Positions 34,236-46,438 of a DNA stretch of 64,000 nt are shown in pieces. Numbering within the stretch: position 1 is the stretch's first letter; the number at the start of each line of letters is the position of its first letter. The notes beneath the pieces are model-generated. The model saw only the letters and a program-made list of their open reading frames with translations. It searched no databases and was not told where the DNA came from. A program made the translations under genes and the position numbers. The DNA comes from Chrysoperla carnea (taxonomy: Eukaryota > Arthropoda > Insecta > Neuroptera > Chrysopidae): contig NC_058341.1 of NCBI RefSeq assembly GCF_905475395.1, positions 66,843,501 through 66,907,500 on the forward strand, given 5' to 3'.

Positions 34236-34736
34236 TAGGTATATTGTGGCATTCAGGAAAGATAAGTGAGTGTTTAACAACTTCCTAAATACTTCTTGCA
34301 AAAAGCTCATGAACACGTAATAATGATTTTCCATAGCTACTGAAAACTTCTTCTGCTTTTTTCAGAAGTTGGTATACTGCTTCACTAGCATGTTTTAAGT
34401 GGCCACGATTTATTGCATCCGTCCAGTCAGAGCTTGCATTTCATAAAGATACTGGGAAATTAATTGCTCTTTTTTCACAAACTTCGCAATCAGAGGACGA
34501 AACGGCAGAAAGTTAGGGATTATGGATTTTTTTACGTGCCATATCCTAGAATATGCGTTTATCAATCAAATGTTAATTTTTTTAGTCGCTTATTAATTAT
34601 TAAAAAATATATTTATTATTATGGGAGTTGGTATGGAAGTACTTTAGTTGACAGTCAGTTAGTATGCTGGACACAGTCGTGGCGGCGCAACCGCATGAAT
34701 GTTAAAATACCTGGTCTTTATATATTACCTTAGGTG
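34236..34736 (-). mobile_element. Right-half copy of the P-like element
   Basis: Matches 31480-32092 piece by piece (GTGGCATTCAG, AGATAAGTGAGTGTTTAAC, CCACGATTTATTGCAT, CTCGTGGCGGCGCAACCGCATGAAT-like block shortened here) and ends near TATTACCTTAGG. Broken frames of the same transposase C terminus are present. No left end. Confidence 0.6.
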
Positions 34737-34842
34737 ATTGACTTATGATTGACTTGAATATGACAGAAATAACTATACCGTAACTTTCTTTGTATCTCTT
34801 TCTAACATTGGAACATGAAATTCGTCGAATACGCATTTTACA

Positions 34843-35170
34843 TACAGAATGTTCGATTTACATCTAGGCATATAAATATCACGAGTATGACAGAATACAT
34901 GCGTTAATCAATGAATCTAAGTGAGAGGTGTTAAATACATGTGTTGAAGCTTCGATATGCATTTAGATAGTTGTAAGACGCTTAGACAGTGGGAGTTACT
35001 TAGTTGAATAGATGAACTACAACAGATAAGCCACGATATAAGTCACTTTTGAAATTTCATAAAACACCTATAATACCTCTTACTTAGATGCATTGCTTAA
35101 CGCATACTCGTGATATACTCTGTTATGCTCGTGAGATTTATATGCCTAGATGTAAATCGAACATTCTGTA
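34843..35170. mobile_element. MITE family C, complete copy
   Basis: Perfect outer inverted repeats TACAGAATGTTCGATTTAC at both ends, continuing with ATCTAGGCATATAAAT and on through GCGTTAA...GAGGTGTT in imperfect form. 328 bp, no coding capacity. Confidence 0.75.
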
Positions 35171-36170
35171 TACTGGGTCTCTCAGCAAAATACGTCATAG
35201 GCGTTTTTTTAAAGTGGGAGTCATTAAGCTAAGGAATAAGGGAAATCATTAAAAGCAATAAAATCATTGTAAGTATGAATTTAGTATTGGATACAATATT
35301 TTTGTAGAAGTTATTTAGCTACTCCTTTAAAAAACTCCCCGACATCTTATCCAGGATGACCCTGTATGATCTCTTTGTGTTTTTTGGTAAGTGAAAATCT
35401 AAAATGGTTGTGGTATATACTACACAACAGCAGTTGGGGGGATAAAAATAGCTCACTGACTATAAAATGAATGATGTCACTGGTGTGGTGTTGTACACTA
35501 GCTACGTGTAGTGGCGTGCGTGCTTGCGTGAGTATGTCATGTGTGTGTCCTCTGGTGTATGTTTTTCCAGAATTTATTTAATGCACACAATATTTATAGC
35601 ACAGGTTGTATAACATTTCACTATCATCAATCCATGACTACGAACCGTAGAATCGCAGAGTACATTTTATAAAATCGTACCTGCCTAGCTAGGCTTTATG
35701 TAATATTATATATAGTATAAACACTTGGGAAACGTTGTATACGTGCTTAAATTTTCAAAGAATACTAGAAAATTTTGAAATATATTGCCATCAAGTTTAA
35801 TTTTGATGGTCATAACAATTCGTAAGCATACTAAAACGTAAGGATACCAGAACAATTTTCGATTTTTTTTTTTTCAAATCGTGTTATATATGAAATATAT
35901 ATCAATTCCCATGTTTGTATGTCGAAATATTGATGACTAGCTTGATACCCGCCTTAACTGGACTTAAAAGTAAAAATCAGCGATTTATAGCCTCCACTTC
36001 TTTTGATCACAGTTATCAACGTTCCATAACACTTGAAGGGATTGTTTTACGCAGTTACAATTTTCAATTTCAAAAATTGTAGATCAGATAATTAAATATA
36101 AAAATGTCTCCGTATGTTTTCCACCGTTTCTGATATATAACGATTCAAAAATTTGGAAAAGTTGTAATCA
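35171..36170. other. Gene-free stretch
   Basis: No recognisable gene. Includes a GT/GC-rich patch at about 35505-35560 (GTGCGTGCTTGCGTGAG) and a poly-T run at 35862. Confidence 0.5.
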
Positions 36171-36189
36171 ATACTATGTATTGATTATG

Positions 36190-36678
36190 ACAATACATAG
36201 TATAAAACAAAGGCGCTTCCGTCTATCTGTCCTTATGTATGCTTAGATCTTTAAAAGGGCGCAACGAATTTGGATGTGGACGAATTTTTTCTAGTAGATA
36301 GAGTGATTCAAGAGCAAGGTTTTTATGTATAATACATGCATAATACAGTAGAGTAAGGGGATGAAATAGGGGTTGAAAGAAATGTGCTTCAAAAACTTAA
36401 AAAATGTGCATCGATTATTCTCAAATATTGAGAAGATATTTAACCAGCTTCAAGGATTGTTTTGATTTATTTTTAATCTTCGGGGGGTGAAAAGGTGGAG
36501 CAAAAAAGTGGGGATGAATAATCGGATATTTTCTAATATACCCTATATATATATAGCGGATATCAAATTAAAGAGCATGACGTGTACATTACAAAATTGT
36601 AACCCCTGCTCAAGGAGATATGGGAGAGGAGGTGAATGTGAGGATGTTTCTCAGCAAAGCGGGTAGTTCACAGCTAGT
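36190..36678 (+). mobile_element. Helitron-like element, related to 42334-42622
   Basis: Shares its first part with the element at 42.3 kb (TAGTATAAAACAAA, CTGTCC.TATGTATGCT..GATCTTTAAAA, GATAGAGTGA) and ends CAAAGCGGGTAGTTCACAGCTAG before T. No Rep/helicase frame. Confidence 0.45.
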
Positions 36679-36686
36679 ATGAAAAT

Positions 36687-36926
36687 ATAGAATATTTGAT
36701 TTACATCTAGGCATATACTATATACATGTGTTGAAGCTTCAATATGCGTTGAGATAGTTGTAAGACGCTTGGAGAGTGGGAGTTACTTAGTTGAATAGAT
36801 GAACAAGTCACTTTTTCAATTTCATGTAACACCTATAATACTTCTTACTTAGATGCATTGCTTAACGCATGTACTCTGTCATACTCGTGAAATTTATATG
36901 CCTAGATGTAAATCGAACATTCTGTA
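36687..36926. mobile_element. MITE family C, shorter copy
   Basis: About 240 bp. Termini are as in the 34.8-kb copy with a few changes on the left, and the middle blocks TGTTGAAGCTTC and GTAAGACGCTTGGAGAG are shared. It abuts the Helitron-like end at 36678. Confidence 0.7.
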
Positions 36927-37497
36927 TAATGAGAACGCCACATACGCCACGGGCTTTTAATCGAAATGATCTGACACACTTGTTTCAGAGTATAACATAC
37001 AGGATTATGAAATACTTTTGCATCGTTTATCAATAGGGTTAGGGTGTATGATGGTAATTTACTGATGTTAGCTGCTCCAGCTACTGGGTACTGACAGCAT
37101 CTGGGATAGTATTGTGTATCCGATAGTTTCTCATGGCATGCCATCACACACACAGACACAAACGCTTGACCATCTTCAGAGCAATGGTACTGTCTTCTTC
37201 ATACACACAATACAGGGTGGCCAAAACTAGTGCATTAGAAGAGAAGAGCGATCGATATAGAAGATAAAATTTTACGAAAATAGTTCCTTTGCGGTATTTG
37301 AATTCGACGTGCCATTTACTACCGACGTTTATTATCGTGTATAATATTGAGAATATCTCAATATCTTAAATACGCCAGCCATATTCTGCACAAAAAAATT
37401 GCAAAACTCGATGTAAAGCTGCTTTTTTCCTGTTCTTTGGACGCCTAAAGAAGTGAAAGTTAGTTCTTGAAGTTAAAATTCAAACTTTTTCGTTTTT
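36927..37497. other. Gene-free stretch
   Basis: No conserved protein. The frame at 36902-37159 on the minus strand starts inside MITE C and has no domain. Confidence 0.5.
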
Positions 37498-37819
37498 TAA
37501 CCGACTTCAAAAAAAGGAGGTTCTCAATTCGACTGTATTTTTTTTAATGTTTGTTACCTCAGAACTTTTGAATGGGTGAACCGATTTTGATGATTCTTCA
37601 TGAATTTGCTTTTCGTGTGGTCTCGTTTCATTTTGTACCAATTCTGACAACGGCAACCATGAGAAAACCATAAAAGTCTTAAATTTACATTAAGTTTGCA
37701 CGACACGAAGACGAATAACTCAATATCACGCCACCCGATTTTGATGACTCTTTTGTTAATGACAAATAAGTAGTGCATATTGATTTGTTTTGGAAAAGTT
37801 TTTCTTTTGAAGTCGGTTA
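37498..37819. mobile_element. MITE with TAACCGACTTCAAAA ends
   Basis: Inverted ends TAACCGACTTCAAAA (37498) and TTTTGAAGTCGGTTA (to 37819). The start continues AAAAGGAGGTTCTCAATTCG, a string I recognise as a frequent dispersed repeat in insect genomes. Two internal tracts with CCGATTTTGATGA are repeated near 37580 and 37735. Non-coding. Confidence 0.6.
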
Positions 37820-37917
37820 TCTTTTTTATTTCAAAATTTTTTTATAAGATACACTAGTTAAAGGTTCCTACAAATTATTTCTCCTTTTTGTATATTTTTG
37901 GAGAAAATGGACACTAA

Positions 37918-38050
37918 AGCTTTGGCCTTGTTTGCTCCCTCACGAGAAAACAATGGTGTTTACGAAAAATTGTTTCAAACAAAAGTTGTTTATTTTTTTA
38001 TAATGAACATTTTTTTCCTTGAAAATTTTGTTCTATCTCCAACGTTTTAA
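37918..38050 (-). repeat. Family A fragment
   Basis: Holds only the block CTCCCTCACG-AAACAATGGTGTTTACG through TTCTATCTCCAACG. Confidence 0.6.
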
Positions 38051-38640
38051 CATAAGCAAAACAAAAAATTTAACACTTCTAAACGCCATTGTATATTTTC
38101 CCAACATCATACTCCAAAAACTATTATACATACGGAGCTGTGGGTTGGCTTTAGTTGTTTCAAATTTAATATACTTTGAAAATGATAGTCGCAACTAATA
38201 TCAAAAGCTCATAGTTTTTGAATTGAACTGCAAAACGTAGTTTCAAACTCCTCTTAGATATCCTCTTAGCACATCAAAAAAGAAGCTTCATATTACGTTT
38301 TCCGATTCTAGTTGTTTGTTATTTTTTTTGTTAAATTTTACTGGCGTATAATGTTTACGAAGAAAAATTTACCTTCCATGTTTTTAAAAACAAAATTTTA
38401 AAGCTCAAATTATGTATAATCTATATTACAAATATAAGGAGGGTATAAAAAAGTAAATTATATTTTCTACATTTTTTTTTTTTTAATTATATAAATTCTA
38501 ATTGGACTAATTTGAATCGAGATATTTTCAAAGCTATAAACTTTCTCAACTACGAAACTTTCTTCTCAAAATTGTATCCCTTATATCATCGCTCTACTCT
38601 TCTAATAGGTAATAGTTATAGGATATCCAATATACAGATA
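38051..38640. other. Gene-free AT-rich stretch
   Basis: No recognised feature apart from short poly-A/T tracts. Confidence 0.5.
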
Positions 38641-38659
38641 TTGTAAATATACAGTGAGT

Positions 38660-39590
38660 TATTTTCAAAATTATCCACTTTTAAAAACTCTTGACTTGAT
38701 GTGATTGTTGTTTTGAGTGAAAATACGTCGATTTAGATATCGAGGTGGAAGTTCAAAAATGGTACCTAGAGAATTTTAGGTTTCGTCCCTTCGTCTGTAT
38801 CCACCTCAACTTTGAAAGTACAAATGGCACACCTTACCTTGTAACATCTCATTTGAAAGGGCATAAATCAATTGGTTCTTAAGATAGTCTGTACAGAAAA
38901 TGGAAGTTATCTATCTTTAATAACTCTTGACTTGATGTGATTATTGTTTTGAGTGAAAACACGTCGATTTAGATATCGACGAGGAAATTCCAAATTTGTA
39001 CCTAGAATATTCTAGGTTTCATCATACATTCCCATCTACCCTTTATTTGAAAAGACATACAATTGTCTCTCCAAACATGATTTAAAAAAAATGAAATCGA
39101 TCAATTGTTTTTTAAGATAAACTACTCAGAAGATAGAAAATAACTAACGACCCCAACCAAAACCCAACTTCCATCTATTGGGTTTTCTATCTTAAGTACT
39201 AATCAATCGATTAAATTTTTTTATCATGTTTGAAGAGAGAATTGTATGCCCTTTCAATTGAGGTACCTACCACAAAGGTAGGAAGTGCCATCTGAAATTT
39301 GAAAGATAGACTACACAGAAGATGGAAGATATGAATTCCATCTTCTGTGTAGTGTATCTTAAGAATCAATCGCTTGATTACATTATTCTTTTCCATGGCT
39401 GCGAAGAGACAATTGTATGCCCATTAAAATGAGATATCATAAGGTAAGCAATGTGATAAGGGGTGAAACTTCTCTAGGTAGGTACCATTTTTGAACTTGA
39501 ATCTAAATCGACGTGTTTTCACTAAAAAAAAAAAAAAAAAAAAAAAAATCACCTCAGGTCAAGAGTTATTTAGGGTGGATACTTTTGAAG
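38660..39590. repeat. Tandem and inverted repeat cluster
   Basis: A unit of about 230 bp occurs twice in tandem (38660-38885 and 38895-39130): ACTCTTGACTTGATGTGATT, GAGTGAAAA.ACGTCGATTTAG and TACCTAGA..ATT appear in both. A third, inverted piece is at 39470-39590, interrupted by a poly-A run (39524-39547) where the others have GAG. Between them lie further inverted pieces (GACAATTGTATGCCC / complement). No coding frame. Confidence 0.6.
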
Positions 39591-40074
39591 TGAACATACT
39601 GTATTATAAAACAAATGGTGTAAAATATGCGGAGTTTGAGATACTTTTGTTTAGTTTTAACAAAGTGCTGTGTTCGTCCTGTTTTACATGTGTGTATGTG
39701 ATGGCCGCATGCACAGTTTGAGTCTATACAATACAGAGGCGTAATAACAATTCTTTGTGATAGATAATATAATCTAATCGTTAAAACTTGGCGTTGAGCA
39801 ATGCATTTATTTAATACTATAGATCGATCCGCGCGGAAACCGTGGCTAAAAATAGTGATAAACATCAACAGTTATTTAATATTTTTATTTATAGGCAAAT
39901 TTATTGCAGTTATGATACACAAATTACATAATGAACAAAATTAAATGTTAATATTATTTCTCTATATGAAGTATCGAGCAACGAACAGCCCTCCGGAAAT
40001 GGATTAGTTGTTAAAAATAACAATGAAAGACCAGATGGTATATTAGTTCGAACAAGTGGAGAGGTTTAATTATC
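39591..40074. other. Gene-free stretch
   Basis: Two overlapping frames on opposite strands (39491-39721 and 39566-39868) carry no domain. The DNA is not recognised. Confidence 0.45.
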
Positions 40075-40450
40075 GTTAAATCTCCAATAGCAATGTTGAA
40101 AAGGGTGGTGGGACTCTTGACAGGACAATTTCAATTGAATTATCACCTTCATAACATAGGAATCTACGTTGATTTCACTTGTACAGCCTGTATGGAGAAA
40201 GGTGAATCCTCCGTACATGTTAGTTTCGTCTGCCGAAAACTACAGGGTGTCAGATTTATAATCAGAATCATGGTCCGAAACCATGTATCTATCAATTCTG
40301 GAAGCGATCCCGACAGAGAATCGCCTGTGGACTTTCTGCGTGGCGTTTAGCCACGACAGAATCCTATTACTTCATCCTGTCTCGTCTTCGGGTGACAGGT
40401 TGTTCTCAAGGAGGTCACAGAAAACCCCTGGTCTAGGTGTTACGAACCCA
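40075..40450 (+). pseudogene. LINE ORF2 C-terminal fragment (R1/LOA/Jockey-like)
   Basis: The frame from 40093 reads VVGLLTGQFQLNYHLHNIG, then a C-x2-C-x8-H-x4-C knuckle (CTACM...H...C near 40175-40227). 'LLTGxxxLNYHL' followed by a CCHC knuckle is the C-terminal region of many insect LINE reverse transcriptases after the RNase H part. The continuation (ILEAIPTENRLWTF) is in another frame from about 40283. Upstream RT and endonuclease domains are absent. Confidence 0.6.
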
Positions 40451-40689
40451 TTTGCGGTACTCCTCTTATGCTTTATTATTATTATTATTTTTACTGTCGA
40501 TAAACCGCTCGGCGATACTGTCTCTTGTCAGTGTGACGAAGCGTCAGAAATTCGAGTAAGCATTGCTAAAGATTCAAGAAGCGTTGTAGCACTGTTAAAC
40601 AAACACCATAAACTTTTTGCTATTTTCTATTTCTTAAATTACTTGCAAAGGAAACTTAACCACCCCCCCCCCCGCAATTGCTGACAGTT

Positions 40690-42333
40690 ACAAAATCACT
40701 ATTTAATTTATAGAAACTATTATTTTCTGAATCTTTTAATAATTGTAAAAATTATTTTAACATATATAATCATTGAAAACTATTTTATATCCCGGAATTA
40801 TATTAAAACTGTGCTCACTATTCCAGGAGTTAAAAACATATTAAAAAGTTATCATAGAAAGCAATTCTTTTAGAATTAATTAGACAAATTTAAACAAAAT
40901 CATATCCCTTAATTATCTCAAAACAATTGATAGTATTAACTGCTTCTATTGGTACAAAATATTTTAAATAGTTCTAACAGCAATTTAAATTGAGAGTTAA
41001 AAATAATTACTATTTTCTCTAGTTACGATAGACTCCCGTAATATAGTTCCGTATCACTGATTTACGAACATAATTACGGGAATCTTAAACACGAATGTTC
41101 ACATAATGTAAGGAAAATAATTAATTAAAATAATTTGAAAAAGCTTTAAAACTTTTTATTAATTCATTCCAATCAATATTTTTACATATTTAAATATAAT
41201 AAATACAATTACCAGGATACTTACAAATCCTTAACAATGAATCTCTATAGCTTTACGTTTGTTTATTCATATTCTAATTCTAGAGATTGTGTTATTTTTT
41301 AAAACTAAAAGTTTATTTGTCAATGTTCCGTATTTTTTGATTATAATAAAAAACTCCCGGAATAACGTACTTCCCCGTAATAATGTACATTTACCTTATT
41401 AAATAATGCCTTCTTGGACACGTTACTGGTTTGCCATATATATAACATGCATGTATTCTTACTTTGTTATAATATGCCTCTATTTAAGGTAGTACCTACA
41501 CGAAAGTGATATTCCAAGAATTTCTCAAAACTCAGAATATAAAATATTTAATTCATAATACACTTGCTGTTAAAATTAGAAGATGATTTACCATGCCATT
41601 CATGAGATATTAGCAATTAAAAGTGACGCAATTTGTACGTGTACATGGGAGAAGTGTATAAAAATACACAAATTTACAAATATTATATTTATTTACCAAT
41701 GAATGACGTCCACCATCTCTATGAAAAACTAATATAATGTAGAATACTATATTTAGAAAATATATAAATAAAAATAAAAATTATTTACCATATAGTTTCG
41801 ATAAAAAACTTAAATAAATAACTCGTTTTAGCGATAATTTTTGTGGAAAGCATATAAAAACTAATGTTAAATGTATATATCAAAGTATGTGTGTGTATAC
41901 GAATAGAAGATATAATTGTGTGTAACTACAGTCTGTTGAAAATAATATATTGTATATGTATAATAGTCATAGCACAGTTAACGCACTGAATGATAGTATT
42001 AGTCCAAAACTTTTTGACTGGACGGTCGCGGAGGAACTACCTTAACTTTATAAATTTATAAAACACAGTTCAAAACTTTATAAAAAACAGTTCTTACAGA
42101 ATGGTACCGATATCTATAATATGCCCGATTCATTCGCTTTAGACTCGGATATGTATACAATACATATATCTACATTTGTATTACATTTATCTAAAGAATA
42201 GACAACTTTAAATACATTAGTTGTGTTGAGCAGTGATTTATAATACCTATTGGCTGGGAGCTTTGTAAGTGTAGAGAGTACCTAAATCGACCACAGCGCT
42301 GTTATCACTATCATATCAATCATTGCGTTCTAT
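40690..42333. other. Gene-free AT-rich stretch
   Basis: About 1.6 kb. Two short blocks with CTCCCGTAATA / CTCCCGGAATAACG (41031 and 41353) hint at the ends of a decayed element, but I cannot pair them convincingly. Nothing else is seen. Confidence 0.45.
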
Positions 42334-42622
42334 CACTACATAGTATTAAACAAACTCGCTTACCGCTGTCTGTCTGTCCCTATGTAAGCTCAGATCTTTA
42401 AAACTACGCAGCGGATTTTGATGCAGTATATTTTAATAGATAGAGTGAGTGACTTAAGAGGAAGGTGTATATGTATGTGTGCAGTTGTATATGCATAATA
42501 TAGTAGAGAAAAACTGATAATTTTACAGGTTTCTAATATAAACACATTTTTGTATATAGACATTTTGTAGTATGTTTGGTATCAGCATTGCACCCGTGCG
42601 AAGCCGGGGAAGGTCACTAGTT
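42334..42622 (+). mobile_element. Helitron-like short element
   Basis: Starts TCACTACATAGTATT after A and ends CCGTGCGAAGCCGGGG plus AAGGTCACTAG before T. The GC block before CTAG can fold as a short hairpin. 289 bp, non-coding, clearly related to 36190-36678. Confidence 0.55.
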
Positions 42623-42751
42623 TAAAATATTGCATGGTAAATAAAAATTATTGGAAAATAACAATTAAACTTGTTTAAACAATTAAATAATTATTATAAA
42701 ATTAAACTTGTCGCAGACCAAATTCCATAAATAATATTTTTTTAATGTTAA

Positions 42752-43162
42752 TTAAGTCGTTTTGATACCAAAGCGAAAGTGTTACTAAAAACTGAAATTT
42801 GGTGTATAAATTAATGAGTATTTAATACGCCTTCTGTATAAAATTCAAATCGATTCTCTGTACGGCTTACGATAAATTAATTTTTAAAAACAGCCCTTTT
42901 TATATAGTGATATATAAAGAAGTCGTAATAAATGTTGGTTTTTCAGTTAATAAGTGCTTTTAAAAATGTTTTACCATTTACATTAAAAAATTTTTTTCAA
43001 TATTCCTCAAGTTTTAAGTTTACAATCAAACCAAAATTTAGAACTTTGCATAAAAATGAAAAACTGTTGTTGAACAAAAAACGAATAAAAGGATGATTAA
43101 TTGATAAATGAAATTTCAAATTTTTGGTATCTTTTTCATTTTTACGTTGTCGAAATACCTTA
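42752..43162. mobile_element. MITE family D, copy 1
   Basis: Ends AAG-CGTTTTGATACCAAA and (complement) TAAGGTATTTCGACAAC. The interior shares GATTCTCTGTAC, AAACAGCCCTTTTT, TATATAAAGAAGTCG and GGATGATTAATTGATAAAT with copy 2 at 49.3 kb. Confidence 0.65.
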
Positions 43163-43212
43163 ACATTTACTTATTTAAATTTGTAAGAAAATACTATTAT
43201 ATTATCATTGTT

Positions 43213-44096
43213 AAACATTGGCTTACTTTACAAATTAAAACAACATCTTCCAAGTAAATATTATTGTATTTTGAAATCTTATCTAGAAGCATTTTCAGGT
43301 CAAAGTTCAAGAAAAGTTATCTGACTTGTTTCCTATTCAATCTGGCGTACCACAGGGCAGCGTTCTGGGCTTAACTCTCTACTTGATGTATACCGCGGAC
43401 TTACCAGCCGACGGAAAAAATACCATAGCTACTTTTGCAGATGATACTGCAATATTATCCACAGACCTGGACCCAAATGTAGCTTCTCAAGGACTACAAA
43501 ATAGTATAAATAAAATACAAAACTGGTTACAAAAGTGGCGTATTCAAGTAAATGAACAAAAATCAGCTCAAGTAACATTCTCTTTAAGAAGGGAAACTTG
43601 TCCAGCTGTAAAAATGAACAATGTCAGTTTTCCACAGGCAAACAAAGTGAAATACCTGGGAATTCACTTAGACAGAAGGCTAACTTGGCGCCAACACATC
43701 TGGTCCAAGAGAAAACAATTAAATTTAAAATTTTCGAAACTTTACTGGCTGTTAGGTCATAAATCTATGTTATCATTAGACAATAAAGTGCTAGTGTATA
43801 AAACAATTTTAAAACCTGTGTGGACTTATGGGATTCAAGTATGGGGAACTGCTAGCAACAGTAACATCGAAATTATTCAACGGTTTCAATCAAAAGTGTT
43901 ACGAACAATTAGTGAATCTCCCTGGTACGTGCGTAATGACGACATTCACCGTAGTCTCAAAGTGCCCACAGTACGCGAAGAAATTACGCGGTTCAGTGAA
44001 AGTTACTTGACTCGCCTTGAAAGTCACCCAAATGTTGAAGTAATCAATCTCTTAGACAATAGTGAAAGAGTAAATAGACTAGACAAAGTGTTCTAG
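43213..44096 (+). pseudogene. Jockey-like LINE reverse transcriptase, 5'-truncated, one frameshift
   Basis: The open part (43287-44096) includes the late RT motifs: FPIQSGVPQGSVLG (motif B/4 region, near 43327), FADDTAIL (catalytic FADD box near 43434), then KYLGIHLDRRLTWRQHI and the thumb region, ending LDKVF-stop at 44096. Upstream, 43213-43280 reads LLYKLKQHLPSKYYCILKSYL in another frame, so a frameshift lies near 43280. Endonuclease, ORF1 and the early RT motifs are missing. It is a typical dead-on-arrival copy, though the 3' 800 bp are undamaged, which suggests moderate age. Confidence 0.88.
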
Positions 44097-44268
44097 ATTT
44101 AAGATTTAGAACGTAAATAGTTTTAATTATAGTTTACATACTATAAATTCGATTAGGTGACTATCACTGGGTAGTTGCCGTTCATGTTATCTATTCATCA
44201 GACCTATTTATAGTTCCTTTAGGAACTGATAAAAGAATATTAGGATACTAAAAAAAAAAAAAAAAAAT
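43213..44268 (+). mobile_element. 5'-truncated Jockey-like LINE with poly(A)
   Basis: Comprises the RT fragment, a 3' UTR of about 155 bp with a hairpin (TAGTTCCTTTAGGAACT at 44210-44227) and a poly(A) tail at 44251-44268. Confidence 0.8.
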
Positions 44269-44861
44269 TGTAAAACATATTTACATTCCTCAGACTTATT
44301 ATGTACATCCATACAATTATATTGATAAAGTGGCGTTTATTAACAAAAATACAGATGAATGAAATTGTTTGAATATTGGCAATGATTTGGTTTGTTTTTA
44401 TGATTACAAGCTTTTATTTAACTTGCAATGTTCATCTTGATATAATTATACTTAGAAGATCAAAAAAAGACCTTCCCAATGCCCAAAATTATTTTAATGG
44501 ATCCACTCAAGTTTATTTTTATTTTGATCTCGTTAAAACGAATTTTTTGTGTAAGATTCTTTCGATTTTCATTTTAGTTGTTATAAACGGTAAAACTCAC
44601 AAAATAATTAACAAAAGGTTTTTTTTAAATAAAAATTTTTTTGGGTCAATTTAAACAAAAATGTAAACTGTGATTTTTCCGCTAATCTTTTAGTTTTCGA
44701 TAAAACTATTAGAATAGAATAATACAGTACAATCTTACTAATCCGTTATAATTAAAAACCATCAGAGAGTGTCGGATTATTGGAATGTTCGGATAGTTTC
44801 ATTTCCTTAATAGCTTTTTTATACGATTCTCTTCAAACTGTTTGATTCTTTTCATTTCAGC
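44269..44861. other. Gene-free stretch
   Basis: A frame at 44376-44654 is open but low in complexity and has no domain I recognise, so it is not called as a gene. Confidence 0.45.
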
Positions 44862-45050
44862 TTGATATATCTTTTCGGTTATGAGTTATCCCATCGACAG
44901 ACAGACGGAAAACCGAAAATGGACTAATTAAGTTGTAATATGAACACCTGTACCAAAATTTTGTTTATAGTAACAATATTTTTAAGCGTTACAAACTTGG
45001 GACTAAACTTAGTATACCTTGATATATATCATATATACATGGTATAAATA
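44862..45050 (-). repeat. Family A fragment
   Basis: Keeps GCTTGATATATCTTTTCGG, GACAGACGGAAAACCG, AGCGTTACAAACTTGGGACT and ATACATGGTATAA. Inner part lost. Confidence 0.7.
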
Positions 45051-45489
45051 TATAATGAAGGGGGAAAATGCCTTTAGTAATGGAGCTCTGCTACTTAGGA
45101 GTGTTTTTTAAATATGTATCACAATTTACAAGAATAAAAATGTATTCTGTTAAAAACCGCATACAGAAGTTTTTACGTTTTAAAATTTGTATACCCTGTA
45201 TATATGAAATAAATATGAACCCTTGTAGAAAAATTTCTTTGTTAAACTGAAAATAAGTCCGTATAACAGTTCTTAAATTTTTACTTTTTCATCAAAAGTT
45301 TGAAAAATTCAATATAATGTTGGTCCCTTCAATGTCGTTATTAGCGATTTTGACTGTAAATACTATTATTTTTACATTTTTTGAAAATGAATTTTTTATT
45401 CTATGCGAATTAGTCCTTTTTTGATTATTTTTATTTTTGAAACGCAATATACTTATATTATGAAAAAACCATGTAATACGTCTTGAAGC
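45051..45489. other. Gene-free stretch
   Basis: No domain-bearing frame on either strand. Confidence 0.45.
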
Positions 45490-46155
45490 AGGCATATCAT
45501 CTTTGTCTCTTAAAGCAATCAAATCAGCTCTTTTTTGGTTGAAAAACATTTTGCGCATGGAGGACGAGCGATATCCAAAGTTATGCTACAAAAGGCTTCT
45601 AAACTTAACCAATACTTCCGAAACTGTCCCGATTAAGTTAAATTGGGTCTCTCAATTTAAGAACCTACTCGAATTAATTGACTCAGTAGACATTCTAAAT
45701 AGCGATTTCATTTCGCAATCAAGAATAAAAACCACTCTTTCAATTCAACGAGAAATTTCAAAGATACTACGCGAAACAAGACATTGAAAGGGTGGCCTTG
45801 TCAACATATAACCCGTTATTTAGGGATCTTATAGCCACAGATGGATATCAGAACTACTTAACTTTTAACTGTCCTCTGTCTTTTATTCGAGTATTTGCAC
45901 AACTCCGTACCTCGTACAAACAAATTTTGCGTGTTGTTTTCTCTTTGCAATTTAAATGTTCATGAAACTTTACATCATCTGTTGTTTGTTTGTCCTGTTT
46001 ACAACTTTGAGCGTGACGGTTTTTCCAAGAAACTCAATTCTACAACTTGGGACTTGGAAGGTTTGTTATACGGTGAAACTATTTCACATATAAAAAAAGT
46101 TTTTTATTTTCTACAAACAATTCTCATGATAAGGTCTTTTCTTTTGAATAAATGA
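45490..46155 (+). pseudogene. LINE ORF2 C-terminal region, frameshifted
   Basis: Three consecutive frames carry one protein's C terminus: 45503-45787 (ALFWLKNILRMEDERYPKL), then from about 45765 the frame YAKQDIERVALSTYNPLF ... FAQLRTSYKQILRVVFSL, then from about 45935 SLCNLNVHETLHHLLFVC with a Cys/His knuckle pattern, ending at 46155. The order and the ETLHHLLFVCP block are what LINE reverse transcriptases show after the thumb. Two frameshifts make it inactive. It differs from the Jockey-like copy at 43.2 kb and the fragment at 40.1 kb. Confidence 0.65.
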
Positions 46156-46405
46156 AGAAATATTTTTTTATAGATTTTTTTTTTCCATTATGAATTAATA
46201 TGATTGTATATTTTTATTGCTAATTTTTTTTTCCAATCATTTTGATTATTTCTAGAATTTTTTTTATTTTTTCTGTTCTTATGAGTTTTATTTTTTCTTG
46301 TTTTTCTTACATATATTTTGTGTGTGTTTTTTTTTTTTTTTTTTTTTTTTTTGTTTAATGTCTAGGAATTCTTTGTAAAAGGTTGTAAAATCTTTAAACA
46401 AATAA

Positions 46406-46438
<33 letters not shown>

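Noticed and set aside
35400..35560. GT/GC-rich patch as a possible promoter or exon
   Set aside because: No open frame, splice signals or core promoter elements nearby.
41031..41395. Inverted-looking CTCCCGTAATA / CCGTAATAATG blocks as a pogo-like MITE
   Set aside because: When aligned properly the blocks are not inverted copies of each other over any useful length.
44376..44654. 92-codon open frame with hydrophobic start
   Set aside because: Low-complexity AT-rich composition, no recognised domain, no promoter or neighbouring coding evidence.
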